DNA from: Nocardia pneumoniae NBRC 100136
GTDB lineage: Bacteria > Actinomycetota > Actinomycetes > Mycobacteriales > Mycobacteriaceae
Assembly: GCF_000308755.1 (NCBI RefSeq)
Contig: NZ_BAGF01000151.1
Location: forward strand, 1-64,000
Reading direction: 5' to 3'
Length of the DNA stretch: 64,000 nt
Position 1 is the first letter of the stretch, and each line of letters begins with the position of its first letter. A model generated the notes under the pieces. That model did not search any database. It was not told where the DNA came from and saw only the letters and a list, made by a program, of their open reading frames with translations. Both the position numbers and the translations under genes were made by a program. Shown here one piece after another: positions 38,001 through 40,717 of the stretch.

Positions 38001-38950
38001 GCGTCGGCCAGCGCGTCACGCAGCAGCTCGCGTTGCGCGGTCGGGTTCGGCGCGGTCAGTCCCATGGAACGACCGTCGTGGTTCACGCTCGAGCCTCGGA
38101 TGAGCGCCCGGATGGGATCGCCGTCGGCGAGCGCCTTGGACAGCGGTTTCAAAACGACGACACCCGCGCCTTCGCCCCGCACATACCCGTTCGCCCGCGC
38201 GTCGAAAGGACGGCAGTGCCCGTCCGGTGAGAGCGCGCCCATCCGGGCCAGCGCCTCGGAGGTGAGTTCGGACTGCAGCAGATTCACCCCGCCCGCCAAC
38301 GCCACCTCGCACTCCCCCGCCCGCAGACTGCGACACGCCTGGTGCACCGCCACCAGCGACGACGAACACGCCGTATCGATCGCCACCGCGGGGCCACGCA
38401 ACCCGAGCACATAGGACACCCGCCCGGCCACGATGCTCGACATCGTTCCGGTGAGCGTGTGCGCGTCCACCGAGTTCACCCAGTCCGGCGTGATCGTGCG
38501 CTGGTACTCCTGCCAGCTGACGCCGAGGAAGACCCCGGTGCGCGCCGCGGCGGGCCCGTTCGGCGCCAGCGCCGCGTCTTCCATTGCCTCCCAAGCCACT
38601 TCGAGCACCAGACGCTGCTGCGGATCCATCGACGCCGCTTCGCGCGGCGCGATGCCGAGGAACTCCGTGTCCATGGCATCGATCGGCCCGGCGAGCAGAC
38701 CGGCCCGCCGCCGCGCCCGCCGAGGCGCCGAATCCGCTACCGGCCAACGGTTTTCCGGCACTTCGACAATCGCGCCGCGCCCCGAGGAGAGCAGTTCCCA
38801 GTACTGCTGCGGACTTTCGGCGCCGCCGGGGAAGCGGCAGCCCATGCCGATGACGGCGATCGGTTCCTGCCGCGGACCTGTCTCCAACTCCTGAATCCGG
38901 CGAAGTGCCCGTGTCAGCAAGACCCGAAGGTCGTACCCATCATCCGCCAT
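17075..38950 (-). CDS. PKS1: hybrid cis-/trans-AT polyketide synthase, four full modules plus a terminal KS
   Basis: This 7291-residue protein starts with a short charged helix (1-25), likely a docking element. Module 1: KS (DTACSSS near 193), AT (GHSLGE near 631, TAFHS), DH (His near 900), KR (TGGRGALG, 1342), ACP (LGLDSMM, 1619). Module 2: KS (1894), no AT, DH (HRLRGVPTVP, 2313), ER (2730-3060), KR (TGGFGGLG, 3090), ACP (3391). Module 3: KS (3787), AT (GHSVGEY near 4227, SHAFHS), DH (4526), KR (5012), ACP (5296). Module 4: KS (5681), KR (TGGTRGLG, 6422), ACP (YGADSVLI, 6725), no AT. Last is KS5 (DSACSSSL, 6976). Both ATs have the malonyl-type AFHS motif. KRs 1-3 carry LDD (B-type); KR4 does not. 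ER2 has HAPADGIGMAA in place of HAAAGGVGMAA. There is no loading domain. Confidence 0.95.
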   Translation of the reverse strand: MADDGYDLRVLLTRALRRIQELETGPRQEPIAVIGMGCRFPGGAESPQQYWELLSSGRGAIVEVPENRWPVADSAPRRARRRAGLLAGPIDAMDTEFLGIAPREAASMDPQQRLVLEVAWEAMEDAALAPNGPAAARTGVFLGVSWQEYQRTITPDWVNSVDAHTLTGTMSSIVAGRVSYVLGLRGPAVAIDTACSSSLVAVHQACRSLRAGECEVALAGGVNLLQSELTSEALARMGALSPDGHCRPFDARANGYVRGEGAGVVVLKPLSKALADGDPIRALIRGSSVNHDGRSMGLTAPNPTAQRELLRDALADAGCAADQVGYVETHGTGTPLGDPIEIEALSQVLGAPRADGSVCLLGSVKSQIGHLEAAAGIAGLIKAVLQLEHERIPRQHDFATMNPKIALDGTALAVPTDDVAWPRTDRPRLAGVSSFGFAGTNAHVLLEQAPEPSPTVDAEQPELLALSARTASALDALSRRYVEQLDTTQSPLADIAATAALGRSHFAHRRAVVARTVAEAARKLAEPPGRSTDLDSGKPRVAMLFTGQGAQYAGMGAALDRGYPAFRAALDRCDDILGPLPGGLRLRSVLFEANDEVLSRTEYAQPALFAIEWACAELWATFGVRPDIVLGHSLGELVAATVAGVLDLETGLRLAAERGRLMQSVARPGAMAAVFGKPEEFAALLDELAAEVAVAAVNGPGQFVVSGTAEAVRRILEDAARRSSRSVKLPGSTAFHSPLLDPMLDEFETRVAELVPAPRAAVIPLVSNVTGTRIEAALDAAYWRAHARGTVRFADGVRSVADFGVDAYLEVGPHPVLLEFGRQADPDALWLPSMRRTSTDDEVLLTGLGEMYCAGADIDWTAVIPPRARRRNGLPTYPFERERITVPIAGASSNTGYLAEHRFQDRAVVPAAYLALRALRAAGGANRELVDFVAARPVPLEELADPIVSGADGHADVRFHVGNGARTAASGSVRAATSKRPRDSNDLAEARRASSTEWEVADFYRRCADAGLSFGPRFRWITRLHVTGSSVLAELTRPAELAGEPDAALACLLDAAVQTGLALTARHSHAAQLPVGIGRLRVSGGETAAKAWALAERTGRTVRITVFDTAGAVVCEFDDVWFAESGAAGQSQDRDLLSGLVRVPVWEPAAASATGRGPDATLVIGVGQQADRLAAALRAAGTDAVAVERTTDPAAWPDDNRAVVYLADTEADDSADTARTETEFVLGVVQAMARAATAGPLYLVTMGATGALPGERVRPAAATLWGLGAVVRTELPELRCRLIDLPVGARCDDRRLIDELASSAADFVVALRGRQRYVTRTESFDDAGEAPRLERDAAYLITGGRGALGLTAARTLAECGAGTVVLVGRTDPDAHAQREMARIAALGTRVETATVDVADRNALSGLLARFGGELPRLAGVVHCAGVLDDAMLIEQTPAHVDRVFAGKVAGAWHLHELTAEHSLELFVLFSSVSATVGTAGQGNYAAANAYLDALARLRLAEGLPAVSIAWGPWAGTGMAGGLSDAARRAWERRGIAELAAEDGARALRSLLAAEGVVAVFPAAADASTRQEAVADADEQDMEAPRAAADLLELVRTHAMTALGRSAAVSDRTPLRELGLDSMMAVELRNALSADLGVRLPATLLFDHPTVAAVSEEIARLSAREGGAPRRTAQEQAEQRPNTRISEQLTHSMYPTEPPVTPTAPNVSQFTNPESERAADDYADAIAIIGMGCRYPGGVRGPADLWHLLTTETDAVTEVPAHRWDVNAYFDPDPDAEGKTYTRWGGFVDGVEEFDAGFFDISVGEARMLDPQQRLLLETSWEALEHAGYPASRLEGSRTGVFIGLMSNDYAERMARADLAPNAWFGTGNLSSVASGRLSYFFGANGPSLTVDTACSSSLVTVHTAVRSLRSGECDLALAGGATVVLTPSLDIYFARARGLAADGRCKSFDARADGVVWSDGAGVLVLKRLADARRDGDRVLGLVRGSAVNSDGRSQGLSAPNGPAQERVIRAALADAAVEAAQIDYVETHGTGTALGDPIEVNALASVLGDGRTAAAPLWIGSVKSNLGHTQAAAGIANIIKVIESMRHERIPASLHFRSGNPHIDWDSVAVRVVAEERPWRRSRRPRRAGVSAFGISGTNAHVVIEEAPPVAEAGPVDDSGPHLLVLSAKSTDALRELAARYRDFLAAHPETGLAEVCSSAALGRTHFGERVAITVDTAAQLRAALDNVASGITASGSVADLAESGDAGDLARRYVSGAEIDWAKVYSDRPRRHVDLPTYPFQRKRHWLELAARPDATPSSRALRVTPEMFAGHRLRGVPTVPAAWLCTQVSGLAAQLPGTWVITGLRLVTPLEVTAEATVRVTLDLGSDGYDVRIVHADGTSIADAKLAVTEPNSFDGTAEDAATTDADARVWPAYYEKLARLGLHLGADYRCATEFRRISDTEAEAVFRLPEHDAATLDPILLDACLHTVVLTGASADALFLPSAIDRAQLFGRPTVGDTTVRCRVRVTERGGRVVVGDATLRTASGRLLARLSGVCLLAANTPVAEPEPHAPEAESSRIAQLLHHVDWTPAADDLPVRGSSAGRWLIFSDGPVGDAIAAGLAARGAQTVVVRPEDIDDPASVIGMADTSSAHGVVFAWTAVASRTRIDAALRLARALDGSGRPPAALWLLTVNAQRVVAADRPDPDQALLWGFGRTLATEHPEFGCRLLDLPEEPTDGALIAEGMLGAREAGEFAIRDGHWLAARLAAGPAPAEDYRLVAHRSGQFDRLRLESGARRAPGTGEVEIAVAATGLNAHDIWVASGLHPDAAAALGAECAGRVVAVGAGVAEFAVGDRVVALANGSFARYVTVDHRLVAALPDQLSFAEGATVPFAFTTAWHALFDVGELRAGDRVLVHAPADGIGMAAVALAAHAGAQVFTTAALRRWADNAGLPVTQLDAWRDHELAERVRVATAGRGLDVVVHALGGDLVVHGAEILCPSGRFVDVIDPVQTRVSARHDIDHREFDPAAVDPQRLGAILRTVMALFEQGALHALPHAVHGIDDAATAFRAMSRREHPGRVVLLGRDAAPVAARRGDRLTDGTYLVTGGFGGLGAAAARWLAARGAGHLVLVGRRAPDAAGSQLLESLRASGIRVAARQADVSDRAAVAALLRSIEESGLPPLRGVVHCAGVLDDGVVTEQSWSRFETVLGPKYHAARHLDELTRDQPLDLFVTYSSVAGVLGTPGQANYAAANAALDALAWRRRAEGLPALSIAWGPFADVGMAADRADITARLTRRGLPPLYANDADTALDHLLRLDSATPGVFDFVPQRWYANSSGPVTAGTTIPTATATATPIAGEVSTTPTTVPQSKAPTDSAPWETIVQRVAMRVLDRASELDPDLPLHDTGVDSLTGMELRAALAAEIGMPLPAGLVFDYPTVRDIARFLQRKSAPAPTGVDESTGPGDGRVVDGALEPSASASIERPVSATPPEHRLPDTLEPPVSATPQSLTSTAPVRGIAAAVEAPISASPMSTGAEPPLWATPEQPITAASERLASATAERPVTTTPEQRISATADGSVSATADRSASATAAPSASYRTESSAPQRCSSSVMNAPMRIEVASDDGDQLGTDDDPIVIVGMSCRFPGGVGTPEEFWDLLWQGRDAITEVPPQRWDIDAYFDPDPAALGTMYTRWGGFVDGADEFDPTFFGIGAAEARAMDPQQRLLLETSWEALERSGRAPGGLAGSRTGVFVGLCFSEYPATPARATNPAAIGAYSVIGSAPSVAAGRLAYALGLQGPAVTLDTACSSSLVALQSAWDGLRAGRCDLALVGGVNLQLAPETTIGFCRLASLSPDGRSRAFDADANGYVRADGCGVLVLTRLSEARRNGDRVLAVVRGVAVNHDGRSNGLTAPNGPAQQRVIADALARAGVRPDAVDYVETHGTGTPLGDPIEATALAEVYGTGRTQPLLIGSVKTNIGHTEGAAGVAGVIKAVLMLQHGRIPPSLHFRTPNPLIDWADMPLEVVREAREWPRSGNEPTIGVSSFGMSGTNAHVILGQGDPEPPRRSDTANAQVLVLSARNEAALSAAARQWADETAREQADFGDLAYTAATARTHFEERLAVVADTGAAAAQRLRDGQGIRGRVERAATAKVALLFTGQGSQYPGMARELFDSEPIFRDALRQCDAVLGPIEDGIGLLDALYGDHDAGLLRRTVFTQPALFAVEWALWQLWRAWGITPAAVLGHSVGEYVAACAAGAMTMEDALRLIAVRGRLMQRLPDGGGMLAVDASADQIAPLVTRYGSAVSIAGYNGPAQVVVAGPGSALDLLLDDLASNGIRATPLTVSHAFHSPAMDPILDDLAAAAARAALTDPAIPLVSNLTGAPLRAGELTPDYWARHARQPVRFAQGMQAIADLGIGTFLEIGPQPTLSTLGGRVLGDSARFVASLRRGRGDRETMMTALAHLYVAGVPVNWEHVHRPHGRRRVLAPTYPFQRQRYWIESRPDATPRPAASTPARLGVRTDLPGGTVDFDLTLGPDAPRYLADHVVDRDVVVPGAWFVSTIAAAAREVGVGEVVAIDDLVITSSLTLTGPQPVRVRFEPSTDGFAVLVTAETAEGPRVHARARVLAGQHRPPAGASPADILRRCPDHLAGADFYTLLTTAGLPYGPAFRRVVDVRVGEREALVTLSDPDTDAGPGMVHPVLLDAAFQATYAAMSPRAGDHTWVPFAVDRVLVPAGAGTVRFGHVRVVEQTPQLCVADVRLLDEEGCPLLVAEGLRVMRTPTPDAARQPSGHTAHDRSASDTYRIDWRNAESALPGAATGRWLVVGTGDFADALAAALRARGAECVLARPGRGFAFRAEDEFEVDLGVPAAVRALLGAVSDGRTPLRGIVSAAALGPADAPAPEHAESLVVGAVHLVQAAALAGEPAVWLLTRDGQRVDPSDRVAPEQSALWGFARSSQLEQREMGCRIIDLDRFAEANAVIDAVLAPSGPRQLALRGGRRRVPRLVSPGAVPGGGATMPDGGTVLITGGLGGVGLLLARWLVDRGWRELVLAGRSGPGEQAESVLAELRGRGARISVRSLDVSDRAAVAATLDWIDRDLPPLAGVAHLAGVLDDGVIAEQTAARVGRVLAPKTFGAWHLHELTASRSLRFFLLFSSAAGVVGLPGQSSYGAANAFLDGLAELRRAAGAPALSIAWGPWADTGMMERLTGGAVERLARRGYGLLRPEQALETLSHVFDSATAGAVTALPLLAPAAGADAPDVLLDAFAPVSGIENHSAAADVTGLAAEMEALVRHCLGLGPDADLDRPLHELGLDSVAALEIRDELSRSSGHRLPATLAFEYPTPRAVLDLLVQLGTTRASAPPSTEGHGDSPLRAAARTSAPAGHGAGIPANGAPHALGDGTNAMSNGSITPAHQLATNDEPNRHGNEPATNGGPHQRNNAPVASGGPDHLAPATNGRPEHREPATNGAADRRGLVSDRSEQRTPQPPNDQRSVISERASADSSTAPVAPSAIAGFSSGHRADAVGDIAIVGVSGRYPGADGLDEYWRVLVEGRDCITEIPSERWDHSRYFVPDRHNPFTSYTKWGGFLDDVDCFDPLFFAISPREAEVLDPQERLFLQTAWAALEDAGHTRADLTRGGLRPEEAGVFVGVMWGTYQMFGAEESRLGRGTLPGSTFWSIPNRVSHALDFQGPSIAVDTACSSSLTALHLACQSLRTGECRLAVVGGVNLSLHPYKFVALSQGQFASTDGRCRSFGAGGDGYVAGEGVGAMVLRPLADAEADGDTIYGVIKGTAVNHGGRVNGFTVPNPAVQAAVIRSALRVGGVDPASVSYIEAHGTGTALGDPIEIAGLAKVFGDVGVTELPIGSVKSNVGHLEAAAGVAALTKVLLQLRHETIVPSLHATPPNPNIDFAATPFRIPTSPRPWPSGDPSRPRRATVSSFGAGGANANVVIEEYVDRRPETRFSGGQVVPVSARDSDRLADYVAALNRFLAGQQPNLADLAYTMQVGRQPGRARAAFVARDIDQLRAAVRAWIDDAPGARDGRDAAEDSRIARWLGGADIDWATVRDPGPRRRIPAPTYPFARERYWIPDVAPAPESAPAQLTHAAPTTPVQFTPARQSAQPAPVHQPTPTAQAAFTAQPTPTAPTAQPTPTTQPASTAQPMFTAQAASTAQAASTGQPASTTHAASTGQPVPRAVQQPALAADPGPALQLARTDRRLLVPVWRELPLAAGDLRSRRALVVYDARTPHPLVEALATATGDPGRLVRVAQTAGGLDRDDFDAGAQLGRRLMARYPDTDSVIDLCDLAPAPGSRPTGDLGRMGFYQGVIEARTGALTLIHLTAGHPGVDGPEFAPLGGLAAALAEEIRGVRTRSVHLVAERAAVCADPARLLEVLGAECAADDGAPRVRYRGGVRESVEFADATPRDGLVVDPARTYVVTGGTRGLGAEFAAALVERGARRLAILGREPLPPETEWDRVAGGSGPEADKVRRLVALRDRGVAVRTYFGSLSDEAALTGFFGRVRRELGPIGGVLHCAGSVSTESPAFVRKTGPAVATVLAPKLAGTAVLADVLAADRPDFFVLFSSVSAVLPGLAVGLSDYAMANAHLDRFAEAQHAAGRTWFRSINWPSFRDTGFGEVTSAAYRATGFPALTAAEGFDLLDAALGLPGIPVVLPYHGAPLRLSTRASRSAVEVQPVAATPAAQPAPNGSGQAYQELLRIFSDELKLAPERFEGDKRFEEYGADSVLIASAVRRIEQVVGQPFDPALVLEFPTLDALAGLLTEQFPERFAAAPQPDAPQPTSAATSQGDDPVAPRRATATWSADARRGRAAEPIAVVGIGCRLPGGDDPDSFWRMLAEGRSGIRQVDPARWDPARFYRPTGGPGFTNSKWGGFVDGVDLFDPEYFGVSDEQAWQMDPLQRLLLETSVLATADARYRREELAGKRVGVYAGSRAANYFNRIPVADRHTIIGIGQNFIAARISDYFDWHAGNVVLDSACSSSLLSVHLACQALRAGEVDAALAGGVEVLLDEMPFVTLSAAGVLSPNGRCATFSEDADGFVPGEGAALLLLKRLDDALADGDRIYAVLRGSAIGNDGHTMGITTPNMRAQIEVVTAALEVAGMSPDALSYLEAHGTGTMIGDPIELKGLATVLGDRSGRLEPCAVGSVKTNIGHLLSAAGIAGAVKTILAVHHAALPPSLHCDNLNPRFQFAGSPLQVNRELRPWRPADGRPRAAGVSSFGFGGTNAHLVVEQAPDGHRPTRRPLDPPVFRKRSFMLPKTVPSTPTEPAPRFVVPMTPSAPAPSFLRVEPLR
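20430..20624 (-). repeat. Tandem 18-bp repeat (about ten copies plus a half copy) coding the KS4-KR4 linker
   Basis: On the plus strand the unit is close to GGCTGCGCCGTGGACGCG. I count ten 18-bp units and one 9-bp half unit. On the coding strand each unit gives six residues such as STAQPA or STAQAA. The array joins KS4 to the ketoreductase of module 4 and keeps the frame. Confidence 0.8.
22555..22770 (-). repeat. Asn/Gly/Pro-rich repeat linker between ACP3 and KS4
   Basis: Imperfect units of about 12 residues of the type EPATNGGPHQR repeat several times between ACP3 and KS4 of PKS1. This marks the junction between the cis-AT-like modules 1-3 and the trans-AT-like module 4. Confidence 0.6.
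28195..28560 (-). repeat. Ser/Ala/Thr/Pro repeat linker between ACP2 and KS3
   Basis: Degenerate units of the type ERPVSATPEQ repeat over about 120 residues between ACP2 and KS3 of PKS1. Confidence 0.6.
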
Positions 38951-38989
38951 CTAGCCACGCCACCCACATCGTGCAAAGTTGTGACGTGG

Positions 38990-39018
38990 AACATACGACG
39001 GCCCCGGTTAGCCGTCAA
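38990..39018 (-). promoter_or_regulatory. Sigma-70-type promoter candidate for the PKS operon
   Basis: Read on the minus strand, TTGACG (39018-39013) and TATGTT (38995-38990) are separated by exactly 17 bp. The -10 ends about 40 bp before the PKS1 ATG. It lies in an unusually AT-rich stretch between the HxlR gene and PKS1, so the operon need not depend on readthrough from HxlR. Confidence 0.55.
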
Positions 39019-39044
39019 TTATGTGCTGTGTGCACAAGATTAAC

Positions 39045-39068
39045 TCAAGTTACCAACTAGTAGCTTGA
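39045..39068. promoter_or_regulatory. Inverted repeat, possible operator upstream of the PKS promoter
   Basis: TCAAGTTA, an 8-bp spacer and TAGCTTGA form an imperfect palindrome (one mismatch) just upstream of the candidate -35 box of the PKS promoter. The position suits a regulator-binding site. No protein can be assigned from sequence alone. Confidence 0.35.
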
Positions 39069-39122
39069 TCTTTCGCTCGGTGATGTTGCCAAGATGAAAC
39101 ATTCACTTTTGAAGGATTCACT

Positions 39123-39479
39123 TCAGAGCGCCGGATGCACCCGTTCCGCGCCGATCCGATCGATCCGGTCGCGGCCCCACGCGCCGAGCGGCGCGAGCGC
39201 GGCGTTCAGGGCGACGCCGAGGTCGGTCAGCCGGTATTCGACACGCGGCGGGACCTCGCCGTATACGGTCCTGTCGACGATGCCGTCTTCCTCCAGCTCG
39301 CGCAGCTGCTGGATCAGCATCTTCTCCGAGATCCCCGGCAACCCCTTGCGCAGTTCGCCGAAACGCCGGACACCGAAGTTCTCCAGCTCCCACAGGATCA
39401 ACGCCTTCCACTTGCCGCCGACCACATCCATCGCGGCGTCGATGCCGCAGAAGTATGGCCCTGATCGCTTCGCGCCCAT
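39123..39479 (-). CDS. HxlR-family transcriptional regulator
   Basis: This 118-residue winged helix-turn-helix protein has the usual length for HxlR regulators. Family hallmarks are the N-terminal cysteine (FCGIDAAMDVVGGKWKALI), the recognition region RRFGELRKGLPGISEKMLIQ, LRELEEDGIV and the wing VPPRVEYRLTDLG. Many HxlR proteins sense electrophiles or redox stress through that cysteine and control an adjacent oxidoreductase. GAGAGG lies eight bases before the ATG. It is divergent from the imine-reductase-like gene at 39622, with a repeated GTAC-containing site between them, so that gene is the likely target. It is also upstream of and co-directional with the PKS operon, 172 bp away, so a role there is possible but unproven. 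Confidence 0.92.
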   Translation of the reverse strand: MGAKRSGPYFCGIDAAMDVVGGKWKALILWELENFGVRRFGELRKGLPGISEKMLIQQLRELEEDGIVDRTVYGEVPPRVEYRLTDLGVALNAALAPLGAWGRDRIDRIGAERVHPAL

Positions 39480-39508
39480 CGTGCATCCTCTCTACCTGTT
39501 CACATACG

Positions 39509-39542
39509 AATTAGTAAGTACCAGACCAATTAGTGGGTACTT
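39509..39542. promoter_or_regulatory. Candidate HxlR operator between divergent genes
   Basis: The element contains two direct copies of AATTAGTnnGTAC (39509-39521 and 39528-39540, 19 bp apart). It also contains an inverted pair, AAGTACC (39516-39522) and GGTACTT (39536-39542). It sits in the 142-bp gap between the HxlR gene and the imine-reductase-like gene, which is where an autoregulatory site is expected. Confidence 0.55.
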
Positions 39543-39621
39543 GTCCACTCGTCGGGCATCGAGCAGTCTTGGTTGCGGCGCGCCGACCAGGACCTTCTCG
39601 ATCCAAGGAGTTGAACCCGCA

Positions 39622-40494
39622 ATGGCGGAAACCACGAACACCCCGGTAACCATCCTGGGACTGGGCGCGATGGGCCAGGCCCTGGCCGCGACCTTGCTGA
39701 AGTCAGGCCTCGCGACAACGGTCTGGAACCGCACCCCCGGCAAGGACGCCGAACTCGTCGCCGCCGGAGCTATCGGCGCCAGAACCGTCTCAGACGCGAT
39801 CAGCGCGGGTGGCGCGATCATCACCGTCCTGTTCGACCACGCTTCGGTGCACGCCACCCTCGACCCGGTGGCCGACCAGCTGTCCGGGCGGCAGCTGATC
39901 AACCTGACCACCACCGCGCCGAACGAGGCCCGTGAACTCGCCAGCTGGGCGGCCGGGCACGGCATCGCCTACCTCGACGGCGGAATCATGGCGGTCCCGT
40001 CCATGATCGGCCAGCCCGGCGCCTCGATCCTCTACAGCGGCTCGCGGACCGTCTTCGACACCCATCGCGAGACCCTCGAATTGCTCGCCGCCGCAGAATA
40101 CTTCGGCGACGACGCCGGCTTCGCGTCGACCTACGACTTCGCCCTGCTCGCCGCCATGTACGCCATGTTCGGCGGCTTCCTGCACGGCGCGGCCATGATG
40201 CGCTCGGTCGGCGTCCCCGCCGCCGACTTCGCCCATCGGGCCGCCGCGTGGCTCACCGCGATGACCCAGACACTCCCCCTGCAAGGCCAGGCCATCGACG
40301 CCGCCGACTACACCGGCCCATCCATCCAGCCCATCGCCTTCCACAAAGCGGCCCTCGACGCGATCAACCGCGCCAGCCGCGACGCGGACGTCACCCTCGA
40401 CTTCGTCGCCCCCCTCAAGAACCTCCTCGACCGCCAAGTAGCCGACGGCCACGGCCACCTCGCCTTCGAACGCACATTCGAAGAACTCCGCTAA
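39622..40494 (+). CDS. NAD(P)-dependent imine reductase-like oxidoreductase (6-PGDH/IRED superfamily)
   Basis: This 290-residue protein has an N-terminal Rossmann domain (ILGLGAMGQALAATLL, then VWNRTPGK, the NADP-phosphate-binding region) and an all-helical C-terminal dimerisation domain. The segments LINLTTTAPNEARELASWA, YLDGGIMAVPSMIG and ILYSGS are typical of imine reductases and beta-hydroxyacid dehydrogenase-like enzymes. Such enzymes reduce cyclic imines or iminium ions, or 2-keto/3-hydroxy acid substrates; the natural substrate is unknown here. AAGGAG lies about 12 bases before the ATG. It is divergent from the HxlR gene, which probably represses it. A tailoring role for the polyketide, for example on an aldehyde-derived imine, is attractive given the reductive chain release but is inference only. 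Confidence 0.87.
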   Translation: MAETTNTPVTILGLGAMGQALAATLLKSGLATTVWNRTPGKDAELVAAGAIGARTVSDAISAGGAIITVLFDHASVHATLDPVADQLSGRQLINLTTTAPNEARELASWAAGHGIAYLDGGIMAVPSMIGQPGASILYSGSRTVFDTHRETLELLAAAEYFGDDAGFASTYDFALLAAMYAMFGGFLHGAAMMRSVGVPAADFAHRAAAWLTAMTQTLPLQGQAIDAADYTGPSIQPIAFHKAALDAINRASRDADVTLDFVAPLKNLLDRQVADGHGHLAFERTFEELR

Positions 40495-40632
40495 CCCACC
40501 GCACGGGCCGCGCCGGGACGAACCCCGGCCCGGCCCACCCCGAACCACCCCTCCGCAACCATCCGACAATCCCCAGGTCAGGCCACGATTTGGTCCACGC
40601 CCGGCGATCCGATAATCTTGCTGAGCACACCG

Positions 40633-40717
40633 GTCCGGGTGGCGGAATGGCAGACGCGCTAGCTTGAGGTGCTAGTGCCCTTTATCGGGCGTGGGGGTTC
40701 AAGTCCCCCTCCGGACA
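40633..40717 (+). tRNA. tRNA-Leu (anticodon GAG)
   Basis: A full class II tRNA cloverleaf is visible. The acceptor stem GTCCGGG (40633-40639) pairs with TCCGGAC (40710-40716). The anticodon stem CTAGC/GCTAG flanks the loop TTGAGGT, giving anticodon GAG. A long variable arm follows, and the T arm is GGGGG-TTCAAGT-CCCCC. A is the discriminator base and CCA is not encoded. The 3' half overlaps the tail of the recombinase reading frame on the other strand, marking it as an integration site. Confidence 0.96.
40659..40717. other. Probable attachment site at the tRNA-Leu 3' end
   Basis: The recombinase reading frame ends inside the tRNA gene, and its last residues (GGGLEPPRPIKGTSTSS) are simply the antisense of the tRNA. 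This is the usual footprint of an element that integrates at a tRNA 3' end and keeps its recombinase flush with the att site. I did not find a second copy of the tRNA 3' end further along the window. Confidence 0.6.

Noticed and set aside
31247..38230. A 2327-residue open frame on the plus strand across PKS1
   Set aside because: It is antisense to KS, AT, DH and KR coding sequence, is Arg/Gly/His-rich and has no domains; long antisense frames are expected in GC-rich DNA.
40248..40667. Plus-strand frame overlapping the imine reductase end and the tRNA
   Set aside because: Pro/Arg/His-rich shadow of the oxidoreductase gene, running into tRNA sequence, with no Shine-Dalgarno.
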